A stretch of 64,000 nt of DNA from Paenibacillus sp. JQZ6Y-1. Lineage in GTDB: Bacteria; Bacillota; Bacilli; Paenibacillales; Paenibacillaceae. The notes below the pieces were generated by a model. It searched no databases and had not been told where the DNA came from. It worked only from the letters and a program-made list of their open reading frames with translations. Position 1 is the first letter of the stretch. Every line of letters starts with the position of its first letter. Below, piece after piece: positions 1 to 9,449 of this stretch. A program made the translations under genes and the position numbers. The DNA is taken from the NCBI RefSeq assembly GCF_040719145.1, contig NZ_JBFDUZ010000004.1, positions 62,001 to 126,000 on the forward strand, read 5' to 3'.

Positions 1-691
1 CACTGCCTTCTTTGAGTACCTTGAAGCTATCCTTTTGAATCTGACCACCCATCGTATCGAAGACGAGATCAATATCGGATAACACGTCGGCAAAATTAGT
101 AGATTTGTAGTCAATCACTTCATCTGCGCCAAGGGATTTCAAAAATTCAGCATTGTTGGCGCTGGCAGTTGTGATGACATGCGCCCCTGCATGCTTGGCG
201 AGTTGAATGGCGAGTGTACCGACACCACCTGCTCCGGCGTGAATGAGTACCTTTTCGCCTTCCTTGAGCTGACCGTGATCAAACAGCGCCTGCCAAGCGG
301 TCAATCCAGCCAGTGGAATCGAAGCAGCTTCAGCAAAGCTGATACCCGGTGGCAATGGAGCGAGCAGGTGGTCATCGATTGCGGTATATTCGGCATATGT
401 GCCAAAACGCGTTGTATCTGGACGGGCAAAGACCTGATCGCCGATTTTCCATTCGGTTACGTCATCACCGACCTCAGTAATGACACCAGCGGCATCCCAG
501 CCGAGAATGATCGGGAATTCCCAATCCATCATCTGCTTCAAATGACCTTCGCGTAGCTTCCAATCAATCGGGTTGATGGAGGTTGCTTTTAGCTTGATGA
601 CAACCTGCTTGGGACCCGGCTTCGGATCGGGCACCTCTGCCAGTTTGAGTTGATTCTCGTCACCGTATTGTTCAATCACTACTGCTTTCAT
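1..691 (-). CDS. NADP-dependent MDR-family oxidoreductase (quinone oxidoreductase-like), 3' end outside window
   Basis: Partial gene: about 230 N-terminal residues are present and the C-terminus lies before base 1. The protein begins MKAVVIEQYGDENQLKL and continues with the GroES-like fold of medium-chain dehydrogenases (ILGWDAAGVITEVGD, then GDQVFARP). The Rossmann nucleotide-binding loop AGAGGVGTLAIQLAKHAG follows. The Cys/His ligands of zinc alcohol dehydrogenases are not evident, which fits the quinone oxidoreductase/zeta-crystallin branch. The start is well supported by an AAGGAGG-type site just upstream on the minus strand. Such enzymes reduce quinones or activated alkenes with NADPH; the substrate here is unknown. 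The gene at 8421 belongs to the same superfamily. Confidence 0.9.
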   Translation of the reverse strand, partial: MKAVVIEQYGDENQLKLAEVPDPKPGPKQVVIKLKATSINPIDWKLREGHLKQMMDWEFPIILGWDAAGVITEVGDDVTEWKIGDQVFARPDTTRFGTYAEYTAIDDHLLAPLPPGISFAEAASIPLAGLTAWQALFDHGQLKEGEKVLIHAGAGGVGTLAIQLAKHAGAHVITTASANNAEFLKSLGADEVIDYKSTNFADVLSDIDLVFDTMGGQIQKDSFKVLKEGS

Positions 692-994
692 GTCTATTCC
701 TCCTTGATTGCGTGATGTGTATGTCACCTAGAATTGCAGATACTTTTAATGAAATAAGCGTACTGTTATGTACATACCCATTCCTGCATGTGCAAACACA
801 CGGAAATACAGTAGCAGATGAAGGACACAAGCATGAAATCATACAGCAGGTGTAGATTATGGGGAAAGTAGACTTTGACCGTTTGCTTTTGTTTTGCCAT
901 GATAGTCCATAGATACAAATAGAAGACCATCTAGACATGAATGCGATGAGCACCAATCATTTGACAATCGGAATAAGAAAAGGAGGGGTAGATT
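692..994. other. divergent intergenic region
   Basis: About 300 bases between the divergently transcribed MDR oxidoreductase and the lipoprotein gene. It should hold promoters for both. I see no convincing conserved promoter boxes, hairpin or repeat. The only clear signals are the two ribosome binding sites at its edges. Confidence 0.5.
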
Positions 995-1501
995 ATGTAC
1001 AAGAAGATCGTCACAGCGATTTGCACTATAGCGTTAAGCGTATCGTCTGGCTGTAGTCATACGGACACACAAGTATCGGAACCATCGACTACACAGGCGC
1101 CCAGCGAAGCTTCTTCCTCTTCGGCGCCAGCATCGCCAACCGATTCGGAGACAAGTCATCGCATACCAAGCGCTGACGAGATAGAGTGGGATCAAGTTCA
1201 AGACCCTCTATTGAATAACGCCATAAAAGACAAGCTGCGACAGGCGATAGATGCCATTGTGGCGCAGGACAGCAAGGCGTTTCACCATGCGATTAGTCCA
1301 GAGATGGGCAGTGGATTGGATGATCTGTTGGATCGTCCAACTGTATTTACCCATATCGACGCTGCGCATATGGAGAGAGGACGCGTGCTTGTGCCTGTGC
1401 AAGCGACCTTACAGATAGAGCAAGAAACAACAGCGTATGTGTACACTTTTTACTTGGAAAAAGGATCGGATGGAGTATGGGACATCGTTAGCATTGACTA
1501 A
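995..1501 (+). CDS. small secreted lipoprotein of unknown function
   Basis: 168 residues. The N-terminus is a short basic and hydrophobic signal ending in VSSGC, with Cys20 as the probable lipidated residue, so the mature protein is expected on the outer face of the membrane. A Ser/Thr/Pro-rich linker (about residues 22-55) is followed by a compact domain of about 110 residues, reminiscent of small NTF2/DUF4878-like lipoprotein domains in size and in its strand-rich end (YVYTFYLEKG). I do not recognise a specific family. A strong AAGGAGGGG site precedes the ATG. The SLH protein gene starts 95 bases downstream, so both products are probably cell-surface associated. Confidence 0.75.
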   Translation: MYKKIVTAICTIALSVSSGCSHTDTQVSEPSTTQAPSEASSSSAPASPTDSETSHRIPSADEIEWDQVQDPLLNNAIKDKLRQAIDAIVAQDSKAFHHAISPEMGSGLDDLLDRPTVFTHIDAAHMERGRVLVPVQATLQIEQETTAYVYTFYLEKGSDGVWDIVSID

Positions 1502-1595
1502 TGGGCATAAAAGTCGCCAGCAGGCATTATGATTCTGCGTTCAGCACCCGTTATATAGAAGTAGAATAAGCAATAGCAAACAGGAGCGAAATCAT

Positions 1596-3530
1596 ATGAA
1601 CAATGAATCGATAGCAACGTTGTCTATGTCCAGCGCAGGCAGGTATAGCCGTTTGCAGACATTCCTTATGGGCTTACGTATATTAGTGATGTTGCTGGCG
1701 ACAGGTATGCTGTTTTCATTAATGATGCCTTCGGCATCTGCGCGATCGTATCAGGTACAATACACCGTATATCCGCCAACAGCGGATACAGAGGCATCGT
1801 TGGCAGCTGTCGTGCTTGATCCTTCGATTCCAGCTTTGGAGCATACAACGACATCCATGCAGTATAGCCTTGATTCCACAGACGGCAGCAATGGGGTCTG
1901 GAACGATGCAGCAGACGGGGAGACGCCGTTTACGCCTGCACAGGGATGGCTGACCTTACGTCTACATGATGATCCTTCGACAGCATTTCGATTGGCGTCG
2001 ATCAGCATCAATGGTAGCAGTACAGGGCAGTCAGGAACGACCATCGGTACAGATCCGGCGACAGGTACAGATTCGACAACTTCTAATCCAGATTCGACGA
2101 CTGGGGGTGACAGTTCTTCCAATTCCAGTAACACCACGCCTTCCAGCACAGCCGTATTGCCGAATGGAAATGGTCTGTATACCGCTCAATCCTCTGCACC
2201 CGGTCAATTAACGGTGACGCTGCGCAAAGACAGCATTGTGCAGCAATTGGTATCCGCCGCTGACCGGATCGTGCCGATTGTGATTCCGTCGGGTTATACC
2301 ACGGTAGATTGCTTGTTAAATGGAGATATATTGCAGGCGCTATATGACGGGCAAGGTGGCATTCGTGTGGAATCGCCGCTGGGCGATTATGAGTTGCCCG
2401 TGTCGGGCATGAACCGCGCTGCTTTGCTGGCGTTACCGGGCAGCCCGGCTTCTTTGCAGAATGTGACGCTTCATATCGGTATTGCTCCGGTTCGTACGGA
2501 TATTGCGACTGCGGTACAGCGGGCGGGTCAACAGGCAGGCGTAGAGATGATCGGTACACCAGTGCAATTTTCATTGACGGGTACGGGTGGCTCTGCATCT
2601 CCGGTTGCCATCGATCCGATAGTGTTGTTCGCAGGTACAGAGGGCAATGGGAATGCGGCGAATGCAGTTGCTTCAGTTCCCATAAAGGGGCGGCAGCTCA
2701 CTTTGCATCCGTCGAACAGTAATGTTCATGCGACAACTGCCGTTCGCTGGAACCCTGTTCAGAACAGCATGATTCCGGTGCCTACCGTAGTGACTGATCC
2801 CGCTGCCCAGCCATCTAGTGGTACGAATAATTCCGCTACGACAAGCCATACGGAAGCTGATGCTCCTTCTGCTACAAATACAGCAGGTGCAGGTACAGCG
2901 GGCAGCGCAGTGATTCATGGTTCTGCACCAGATGGCATTTATGCGCTGGTACAGAGCAGCAAGACATTTGCCGATGTAGCTTCCAGTTGGAGCAAGAATG
3001 ATGTCAACGATATGGCATCACGGCTGGTGGTGAATGGAGAGAATGGCAATTTTGTACCGGATCGTGAAGTGACACGTGCGGAGTTTGCGGCGATGCTAGT
3101 ACGCGCGTTGGGACTGGCGGATGAACAGAGCAGTCATTTGCCCAAAGATGTGCACAGTTCGGATTGGTATGCTGGTGTGGTGGGAACAGCGATCAATCAT
3201 GGGCTGATTGAAGGATATAATGATGGCAATTTCCGCCCGAATCAGTATATTACGCGCGAGGAAGCAGCAATGATTATGAGTCATGCGATGGACTACACGG
3301 GTCAATCGACTGCGCTATCGGACAGTCAGGTGGAGCAGCAGCTGAATCATTTCTCTGACCGCAAAGAGGTATCCAATTGGGCGAAAAAGGCGGTGGCTGC
3401 TACTGCGCAGAGTGCCATCGTACAAGGGAATCAGGGACATTTTGAGCCACAAAGTCATGTGACTCGCGCGCAGGCAGCCAGTATGATCCGGCGTTTGTTG
3501 CAAAAAGCAGGCTGGATCAATGCGGGATAG
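1596..3530 (+). CDS. SLH-domain cell-surface protein
   Basis: 644 residues. A signal peptide with a hydrophobic core (about residues 24-45) ends at a probable SASA cleavage site. Residues 50-450 form a beta-rich, Ser/Thr/Gly-rich region with a low-complexity stretch (about 150-190) of TGTDS/NPDSTT-like runs; I recognise no enzyme domain there. Three S-layer homology repeats fill the C-terminus at about 455-505, 518-567 and 585-640. They show the usual pattern, for example NFVPDREVTRAEFAAML, NFRPNQYITREEAAMI and FEPQSHVTRAQAASMI. SLH trimers bind pyruvylated secondary cell-wall polymer, so this protein is probably wall-anchored. An AGGAG site precedes the ATG. An octamer microsatellite begins 17 bases after the stop. 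Confidence 0.9.
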   Translation: MNNESIATLSMSSAGRYSRLQTFLMGLRILVMLLATGMLFSLMMPSASARSYQVQYTVYPPTADTEASLAAVVLDPSIPALEHTTTSMQYSLDSTDGSNGVWNDAADGETPFTPAQGWLTLRLHDDPSTAFRLASISINGSSTGQSGTTIGTDPATGTDSTTSNPDSTTGGDSSSNSSNTTPSSTAVLPNGNGLYTAQSSAPGQLTVTLRKDSIVQQLVSAADRIVPIVIPSGYTTVDCLLNGDILQALYDGQGGIRVESPLGDYELPVSGMNRAALLALPGSPASLQNVTLHIGIAPVRTDIATAVQRAGQQAGVEMIGTPVQFSLTGTGGSASPVAIDPIVLFAGTEGNGNAANAVASVPIKGRQLTLHPSNSNVHATTAVRWNPVQNSMIPVPTVVTDPAAQPSSGTNNSATTSHTEADAPSATNTAGAGTAGSAVIHGSAPDGIYALVQSSKTFADVASSWSKNDVNDMASRLVVNGENGNFVPDREVTRAEFAAMLVRALGLADEQSSHLPKDVHSSDWYAGVVGTAINHGLIEGYNDGNFRPNQYITREEAAMIMSHAMDYTGQSTALSDSQVEQQLNHFSDRKEVSNWAKKAVAATAQSAIVQGNQGHFEPQSHVTRAQAASMIRRLLQKAGWINAG

Positions 3531-3547
3531 CAGGTGTTACAATTAAT

Positions 3548-3627
3548 ACGAAGGCACGAAGGCACGAAGGCACGAAGGCACGAAGGCACGAAGGCACGAA
3601 GGCACGAAGGCACGAAGGCACGAAGGC
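3548..3627 (+). repeat. octamer microsatellite, (ACGAAGGC)x10
   Basis: Ten perfect tandem copies of the 8-base unit ACGAAGGC lie between the SLH gene stop and its terminator. The array is noncoding, so length changes would alter only the 3' untranslated part of the SLH transcript. Perfect identity between copies indicates recent expansion by slippage. Confidence 0.97.
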
Positions 3628-3644
3628 GCACGTTTTATATGTAT

Positions 3645-3690
3645 AAAAAAGCCGCATGGACGTAAGATAACGTCTGCATGCGGCTTTTTC
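3645..3690 (+). terminator. rho-independent terminator, possibly bidirectional
   Basis: A GC-rich stem (GCCGCATG...CATGCGGC, extended by GACGT/ACGTC) is flanked by an A-run on the left and a T-run on the right. It ends the SLH transcript and could also stop minus-strand transcription arriving from the AraC gene. Confidence 0.9.
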
Positions 3691-3842
3691 TTTGTATTCG
3701 ATAGGATGCTACAACCACTTTGACTGTATCGTCAAAATATATAAGCGGCACGCATTCCAATTCATCTTTTAACAATTAACTATCATCAATACATAATCCA
3801 TTACACTGCGCATCGACTGACGCACAATGACACGGTATCCCG

Positions 3843-4688
3843 CTATTCCCGCAAACGATAGCTTTCTGGCGAACAACCGACTTCTTCACGGAACATGCGG
3901 CTGAAATGGGCAGGCTGCTTGAAGCCGGAGCGGCGGCTGATTTCGCTGATTGGCAGATCGTGCTGATATTGCAGCAGTAGCTTTGCCTGATTGATTCGGC
4001 GATGATACAAATATTTGAAAATGGTCATGCCTGTCCATTCCTTGAATAGCGACGACGCATACGAGCGCGATAGATGCAGGTGGTCGGCGATTTGCTCCAG
4101 CGTCACATCGTGCATATAATGCTGCTCAATATAGTCGACGATATGATGGGCATACATCTCTTTGCCTTCACGCACGACCGGGCGTTCCTGCCGCTGACAG
4201 CATTCAGCGAGCAATGCCAGTAGATCACACAGCTTCATCATAAAAGGCAGCGGAATCTGACCCTGCTGCGGCTCATGCGACAGTCGGCTTAACTGCTCCA
4301 GCAGCACTTCCAGATCGCTGCGCTCCTGAAGCGTCAGCTGTAACCGAATCCCGCCGGATTGCTCAAACGGCAGCAGCAGCTTGTCAGCATAGCTCGTCTG
4401 CACATATTCACTCAACAGCGCAGGGTCAAAATGCAGCGTAGAGCGCACGTACGGATGCCCCGGCTGTGGATGTGGACGATGCAGAGTACGACCGTGCATC
4501 AGTAGCACATCGCCCGGATGCAGCTGGTAGATGCTTTCCCCGACAATATAGGTGCACAGACCTTCGTGAAAATAGTAAATTTCGTAATGCAGATGAGAAT
4601 GAAATCCGTCCGCCGCCACTGGTGCAAACGCACGCGTTTCCCGATAGCCGAGGTTGACGGCTTGCTCCATCCGCAGTGCATCCGGCAT
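3843..4688 (-). CDS. AraC-family transcriptional regulator with cupin sensor domain
   Basis: 281 residues. The N-terminal half is an AraC-type cupin (H-S-H-L-H-Y-E near residues 30-36, then LHPGDVLLM) that would bind a small sugar-like ligand. The C-terminal 100 residues carry two helix-turn-helix motifs (VTLEQIADHLHLSRSYASSLFK and ISEISRRSGFKQPAHFSRMF). A GGGAGGTG site precedes the ATG. It is the last gene in a minus-strand cluster of TIM isomerase, two Gfo/Idh/MocA dehydrogenases and this regulator. A gap of about 167 bases before it may hold its own promoter. It probably regulates the cluster in response to the substrate or an intermediate. Confidence 0.93.
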   Translation of the reverse strand: MPDALRMEQAVNLGYRETRAFAPVAADGFHSHLHYEIYYFHEGLCTYIVGESIYQLHPGDVLLMHGRTLHRPHPQPGHPYVRSTLHFDPALLSEYVQTSYADKLLLPFEQSGGIRLQLTLQERSDLEVLLEQLSRLSHEPQQGQIPLPFMMKLCDLLALLAECCQRQERPVVREGKEMYAHHIVDYIEQHYMHDVTLEQIADHLHLSRSYASSLFKEWTGMTIFKYLYHRRINQAKLLLQYQHDLPISEISRRSGFKQPAHFSRMFREEVGCSPESYRLRE

Positions 4689-4855
4689 GAATGCTGCACC
4701 TCCCGATGATAACGATTACATTTGCTTCTATTGTAGCATGTCATCAAGGGAGGAACAGACCTTTTGCTGGATTTGGGGGGATGAAGTTTGCACGATTATA
4801 TCGGTATTCATAATCAGTTATAGTCTGGAAATGGTCATTTAGGGTCTGTGGCGAA

Positions 4856-6004
4856 TTATTGGCTTGCATCCGTAGCTGCTGAGCTTGCTGTCTCCTCAGC
4901 TGGTTGACTTGCAAAGCCTTCCATTGCATTTGGACGATTCCATGCGCGCTGCTGGGCGAGTAGGCAGATTTCGGCTGCTTTGAACGCATGCTCTTGGGTC
5001 ATCGCATGTTCGGTACGATCCAGTACATCGCGGATTAGCTGCCCAAAGAATGGATATCCAACTTTACCAGAGACGTCAAAATGATATTCGCCCTCATGAT
5101 TCACCAGATACACGTGGTTGCCGCCCGGCTCGCGTCCTACATCGATATATTTGCGCAGTTCGATATAGCCGTCCGTGCCGAGAATGGTCGTGCGTCCGTC
5201 GCCCCATGTGCCAAGCCCATTCGGTGTAAACCAGTCTACGCGCATATATCCCGATGCGCCGCTGCTACCGGTCAGCGAGATTTCACCGAAGTCTTCCAGC
5301 TCGGGATACTGCGGATGATTGAAATTAGCCACTCGACTGAAATTGATATGTGCATCCGATGATGAGCTGAACGTCAGAAATTGCTCAATCTGGTGACTGC
5401 CAATGTCGCACAGAATACCGCCATATTTCTCGCGTTGAAAGAACCATTCGGGTCGCCGCTGTGCTGCCAGCAGATGCGGTCCAGTGCCTATGACCTGCAC
5501 CACGTCGCCAATCGCTTGCTGCTGGATGAGTTGATGCGCGTAGATTGTGCTCTCTTGGTGCAGTCGTTCACTGTAATAGACCATATATTTGCGTCCAGTA
5601 CGCGCAGTTTCGATACGTGCTTCCACTAACTGTTCTAACGTAGTGAAAGGGGCTTTATCGGTAAAGTAATCTTTGCCCGCCTGCATGACGCGAATACCGA
5701 GCGGACCGCGTTCGGAAGTTACCGCTGCCGCTGCGACCAGCAGCACCTCATCGTCATGCAGCACCGTTTCCAATGAAGGAGCAATGCGTGCTTCGGGGTG
5801 CTTGCTTTGCAGCGACTCAGCGCGGTGTGGATCGGAGTCGTAGATCCATCGCAGCGTTCCGCCAGCGTTGATCAGCTCGGCGCACATGCCATAAATATGT
5901 CCGTGATCTAGCGCTACCGCCGCAAATACAAATTCGCCGGGCGCGCATACAGGTTCATTGTGATAGTCCGTAGTTGGTGCGTAAAACATGCCATCCTTGC
6001 TCAT
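4856..6004 (-). CDS. Gfo/Idh/MocA-family oxidoreductase
   Basis: 382 residues. The N-terminal Rossmann part (VFAAVALDHGHIYGMCAEL) has diverged from the usual GxGxxG but keeps the family layout. It is followed by the linker-helix signature region (DKAPFTTLEQL, where family members have EKP) and the C-terminal sheet domain (GGILCDIGSHQIEQFL). The Lys of the EKP-like motif is present as DKAP and the D-I-G-S-H-Q-I-E segment supplies the usual catalytic Asp/His positions. Members oxidise or reduce sugars, inositols and sugar acids with NAD(P). The gene lies 32 bases after the preceding oxidoreductase on the same strand, so the two may act on successive steps. The substrate is unknown. Confidence 0.88.
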   Translation of the reverse strand: MSKDGMFYAPTTDYHNEPVCAPGEFVFAAVALDHGHIYGMCAELINAGGTLRWIYDSDPHRAESLQSKHPEARIAPSLETVLHDDEVLLVAAAAVTSERGPLGIRVMQAGKDYFTDKAPFTTLEQLVEARIETARTGRKYMVYYSERLHQESTIYAHQLIQQQAIGDVVQVIGTGPHLLAAQRRPEWFFQREKYGGILCDIGSHQIEQFLTFSSSSDAHINFSRVANFNHPQYPELEDFGEISLTGSSGASGYMRVDWFTPNGLGTWGDGRTTILGTDGYIELRKYIDVGREPGGNHVYLVNHEGEYHFDVSGKVGYPFFGQLIRDVLDRTEHAMTQEHAFKAAEICLLAQQRAWNRPNAMEGFASQPAEETASSAATDASQ

Positions 6005-6036
6005 TCATCATCGTTCCCTTCCTAATTAGATTGCTT

Positions 6037-7224
6037 TTATTTGTAGGTTGCGCTCAGATCGGCAGGGGCGGTAGTATCTTCCTCTGCCGTCTGTCCGGGC
6101 TGGTACACCGATTGTTGCCGTCGCTGCTGTAGCTGTTGGTCAAATGCCTGTTCATCCAGCGGCAATTGCACCCAATCATCCGTCCAAGTGGACAGCAGCA
6201 TCGCATTGGACAGTGTTAATCCGCGAATGCCTTCCACACCCGGTGATAGCAGAGGAGTTCCTGTTACAATCGCTTCGATCCAATTGCGAATAATGCCGGT
6301 ATGACCGCTTTCCTGTTCACTGATCGGAATATCACATTGCCAGCATTCCGGGCTGCCAAATTTGCCGGTATAGCGAGCATTGAATTCCGGTTCCGACTCG
6401 CGTAGCCGCCAGAAGGTCAGTTTGTCATGTTCGATCACGATTTTGCCGCGATCTCCGGTGACTTCAAATCGGTTCGTCCCCGGTGCTTCGCCAGTAGTTG
6501 TGATGAATACCGCACTCGCACCATTCGCATATTCCAGATAGGCGGTTACATCATCCTCGACCTCAATGTCACGATAATGTCCGAATCGGCAAAAGGCACG
6601 GATGCGCTCCGGCATCATCCCAGTCGTCCATTGCAGCAGATCTAACTGATGCGGGCATTGGTTGATCAGTACACCACCGCCTTCGCCGCCCCATGTGGCA
6701 CGCCAGCCGCCAGAATCATAGTAGCTTTGCGGACGATACCAATTCGTAATGATCCAATTCATACGTCGTAGTTCCCCCAGCTCGCCCGCTTGGATCAGTT
6801 CGCGCAGCTTGGTATAGACCGGATTGGTGCGCTGATTGTACATAATGGCGAATACGCTCTGCGGGTGAGCAGCAGCAGCTTCATTCATTTCCCGAACCTG
6901 TGCTGCGCTTACACCAGCAGGCTTCTCAACAAGCACATGCAATCCATGTTGAAAAGCAATGACTGCCTGCCGTGCATGATCGTCATGCGGCGTAGCGAGA
7001 ATAACAGCGTCCACCGTGCCAGACTCCATCATCTGAATAGAATCGTTCCAGAATGTCACCTTTTCGGATAAATGCTCTTGTGTCCATGCGCGCATGCTTT
7101 CGCGAATATCGCATACGGCTGCCAGCTCTGCGCCCGGAATCGCACCGGAAAGTAAGGTACGCGCATGGGCACTGCCCATATTGCCAATGCCGATTACGCC
7201 GACTTTTATAGATGATGGGGTCAT
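6037..7224 (-). CDS. Gfo/Idh/MocA-family oxidoreductase
   Basis: 395 residues. It begins with a classic Rossmann loop (VGVIGIGNMGSAHARTLL), then the nucleotide-site strand ATPHDDHA, the family hallmark LVEKPAGVS with the catalytic Lys, and the C-terminal domain with GGGVLINQCPHQLDLLQW, where His and Asp/Gln complete the active site. It probably oxidises a sugar, inositol or sugar-acid hydroxyl with NAD(P). An AGGAGG site precedes the ATG. The start overlaps the stop of the TIM isomerase by four bases (ATGA), which indicates translational coupling. Together with that isomerase and the second dehydrogenase it forms a typical polyol or sugar degradation set. Confidence 0.94.
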   Translation of the reverse strand: MTPSSIKVGVIGIGNMGSAHARTLLSGAIPGAELAAVCDIRESMRAWTQEHLSEKVTFWNDSIQMMESGTVDAVILATPHDDHARQAVIAFQHGLHVLVEKPAGVSAAQVREMNEAAAAHPQSVFAIMYNQRTNPVYTKLRELIQAGELGELRRMNWIITNWYRPQSYYDSGGWRATWGGEGGGVLINQCPHQLDLLQWTTGMMPERIRAFCRFGHYRDIEVEDDVTAYLEYANGASAVFITTTGEAPGTNRFEVTGDRGKIVIEHDKLTFWRLRESEPEFNARYTGKFGSPECWQCDIPISEQESGHTGIIRNWIEAIVTGTPLLSPGVEGIRGLTLSNAMLLSTWTDDWVQLPLDEQAFDQQLQQRRQQSVYQPGQTAEEDTTAPADLSATYK

Positions 7225-8084
7225 GATAACGCCTCCTGTTCATAATCCTGCCGCAGCAGCGCCTGAAAGGTATCGGCAAAATGCTGTAGCATCTGCTCAC
7301 CATTCCATTGACCGCTGAAATCTTCCACACCGAGATACCCGTCATATCCAAGCTGCTGCAAATGTCGTACGATTTGTGCCCATGGCACGATGCCTTCATG
7401 CAGCGGTGCCCAGCCACTTTGCCATTGCCCGTCCTGCTGCTGCCAAGCAGCGTTTTTGACATGAACATGTGCCAGATAGGGACCAAGCATTTCCAAACCC
7501 ATACGGTAATGTTCAAATCCTTCGTGTACCATATTGCCCGGATCGTATAGCACACCGATATACGCTGGATTGAAGCGTTCCACCAATCGCAGCGCCAGCG
7601 AAGCGCTTGGGGCGATGGTGCCATGATGCGTCTCGACCAATGCCTTCACACCATATTGCTGCGCCATATCCTGAATCGCATCCAGATAGCGAACGGCTTC
7701 CTCCTGCAAATCCTCCACATGCCGCTCGCCAGTATAGGATGGCACGCCGACTCGCATCATCTGTACATTCAGTTGCTGAGCGGTGCCAAATGCCTGCGCT
7801 GCCGCATCCAGATCACCGCATTTCAAATAGGGAACCAGTGCGATAGAATCCACATTATGCTGCTTTGTCTGCTGGCGGATGGTATCCATAACGGCAACAT
7901 CACCGTGAGGATCGAGGGAGCAGCGGTTGTGCCGCCAAAAGGAAGGCGTTTCATCCGCAGCTTCTGGTGGAATGGCTGCATATCGCCATTCGATGCCTTG
8001 AATGCCAGTTGACGCCGCCGCTTGGATTAGCTGCTCTGGGGTTAACTCTGGCGTACATACCGTAAATACGGATAACTTCATCAT
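7221..8084 (-). CDS. sugar phosphate isomerase/epimerase-type TIM-barrel protein
   Basis: 287 residues from the chosen ATG (MMKLSVFTVCTPELTPE). An AGGAGT site about 10 bases upstream supports this start over a longer reading frame that reaches 8219. The AP-endonuclease-2/xylose-isomerase-like fold is visible in GIQGIEWRYA, ALVETHHGT, IGVLYDPGNMVHEG, HVHVKNAAW and GYDGYLGVEDFSG. The Glu, His, Asp and His metal ligands fall in the expected strands. Family members isomerise or epimerise keto-sugars and inosose derivatives. It is the first gene of the minus-strand cluster and overlaps the downstream dehydrogenase by four bases. Confidence 0.92.
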   Translation of the reverse strand: MMKLSVFTVCTPELTPEQLIQAAASTGIQGIEWRYAAIPPEAADETPSFWRHNRCSLDPHGDVAVMDTIRQQTKQHNVDSIALVPYLKCGDLDAAAQAFGTAQQLNVQMMRVGVPSYTGERHVEDLQEEAVRYLDAIQDMAQQYGVKALVETHHGTIAPSASLALRLVERFNPAYIGVLYDPGNMVHEGFEHYRMGLEMLGPYLAHVHVKNAAWQQQDGQWQSGWAPLHEGIVPWAQIVRHLQQLGYDGYLGVEDFSGQWNGEQMLQHFADTFQALLRQDYEQEALS

Positions 8085-8420
8085 GTCTGTTTCCACTCCT
8101 GTCCCTTGGACTGTTGTCGTGATCAGATCGCCTGTAAACACTGGCATTGTAGCATGCACAGCAAGCGGAACACAGACCTGTAGAGCAACAGTGGAATCAC
8201 AGATAAGCCACATCCCCAAATGAACAATATCAGAACATTCATAGCTCTCTGGACATCACTGGTTTGCAAACATTGGCATCATCTGCGACAAAAAAGGGTA
8301 TTATACAACGTACTGTATTGTTTGGCTGCCAGCCATTCTTTTACAATAAGAACAGATGTTATGCCGTGACGATGATGTCATTGCATCAATATAGAACGGA
8401 AACTAGAGGAGGATATAGTG

Positions 8421-9449
8421 ATGACGCATATGAAAGCCGTAGGATTGACCCGATATTTACCGATTGAAAACGAAGATAGCTTACAGGATGTACAGATACC
8501 GAAGCCGGTTGCTGGTCATAACGATCTGCTGGTGCAGGTGAAGGCGATCTCGGTCAATCCGGTCGATACCAAGCTGCGTGCTCCCAAAGATAAAGTGGAA
8601 GAGCAACCGCGCATTCTCGGCTGGGACGTTGCCGGTATCGTGGAGCAAGTCGGTGATAGCGTGCAGGGCTTTCAGCCGGGAGATGAAGTATATTATGCGG
8701 GCAGTGTCACGCGTCCGGGCGGCAACAGCCAGTATCATCTGGTGGACTACCGAATTGCGGCACACAAGCCCAAGCAGCTTGATTTTGCCGCTGCTGCCGC
8801 ACTGCCTTTAACGGCGATTACTGCATGGGAAGGTATTCATGATCGACTGGGTGTATCGGAAGATCCAGCACATAATAAAGGGAAAAGCATCCTGATCATC
8901 AATGCTGCTGGTGGAGTTGGCTCTATCGCCACCCAGATCGCGCGTCAGGCGGGCTTGACGGTGATCGGCACTGCCTCACGCTCAGAAACGGAAGAATGGG
9001 CGCTGGCGCATGGTGCAGATCATGTGATCAGCCACCGCGAGGAACTACTGCCACAGCTGAAGGAGCTTGGTATTGGCGAGGTGGATTATATTTTCTGTCT
9101 GAATCATACCGATCAGCATTGGAAAGGCATGGCGGACGCTATCGCGCCACAGGGGCATATTTGCTCGATTGTAGAGACGGCAGAGCCGGTGGATCTAGAA
9201 CTGCTCAAGGATAAAAGTGCTTCATTTGCATGGGAGTTTATGTTTACTCGTGCCAAATATGAAACGGCGGATATGCAGCAACAGCAGCAGATTTTGCAAA
9301 AGATAGCTGCTCTGATCGATGAAGGCGTGTTCCACAGTACTGAATCGGAGCGTCTGGAGCCAATCAACGCCGCCAATCTGCGCGAGGCTCATGCACAGCT
9401 GGAATCCGGCAGTACCATTGGCAAGCTGGTATTGGAAAACTGGGAATAA
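8421..9449 (+). CDS. zinc-type alcohol dehydrogenase-like MDR oxidoreductase (YogA-like)
   Basis: 342 residues starting at MTHMKAVGLTRYLP. AGGAGG lies 8 bases upstream; a GTG one codon earlier is also possible. The GroES-like domain (ILGWDVAGIVEQVGDSV, then GDEVYYAG) is followed by the NADP-binding region with AAGGVGSIATQIARQAG. Sequence pattern and length resemble B. subtilis YogA and the 'zinc-type alcohol dehydrogenase-like' group, which lacks most structural zinc cysteines. It is likely an NADPH-dependent quinone or enone reductase, monocistronic, with about 200 bases of promoter region in front. Confidence 0.93.
   Translation: MTHMKAVGLTRYLPIENEDSLQDVQIPKPVAGHNDLLVQVKAISVNPVDTKLRAPKDKVEEQPRILGWDVAGIVEQVGDSVQGFQPGDEVYYAGSVTRPGGNSQYHLVDYRIAAHKPKQLDFAAAAALPLTAITAWEGIHDRLGVSEDPAHNKGKSILIINAAGGVGSIATQIARQAGLTVIGTASRSETEEWALAHGADHVISHREELLPQLKELGIGEVDYIFCLNHTDQHWKGMADAIAPQGHICSIVETAEPVDLELLKDKSASFAWEFMFTRAKYETADMQQQQQILQKIAALIDEGVFHSTESERLEPINAANLREAHAQLESGSTIGKLVLENWE

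Noticed and set aside
3548-3627. The octamer array as a possible CRISPR array
   Set aside because: Units are contiguous with no spacers, so it is a simple tandem repeat.
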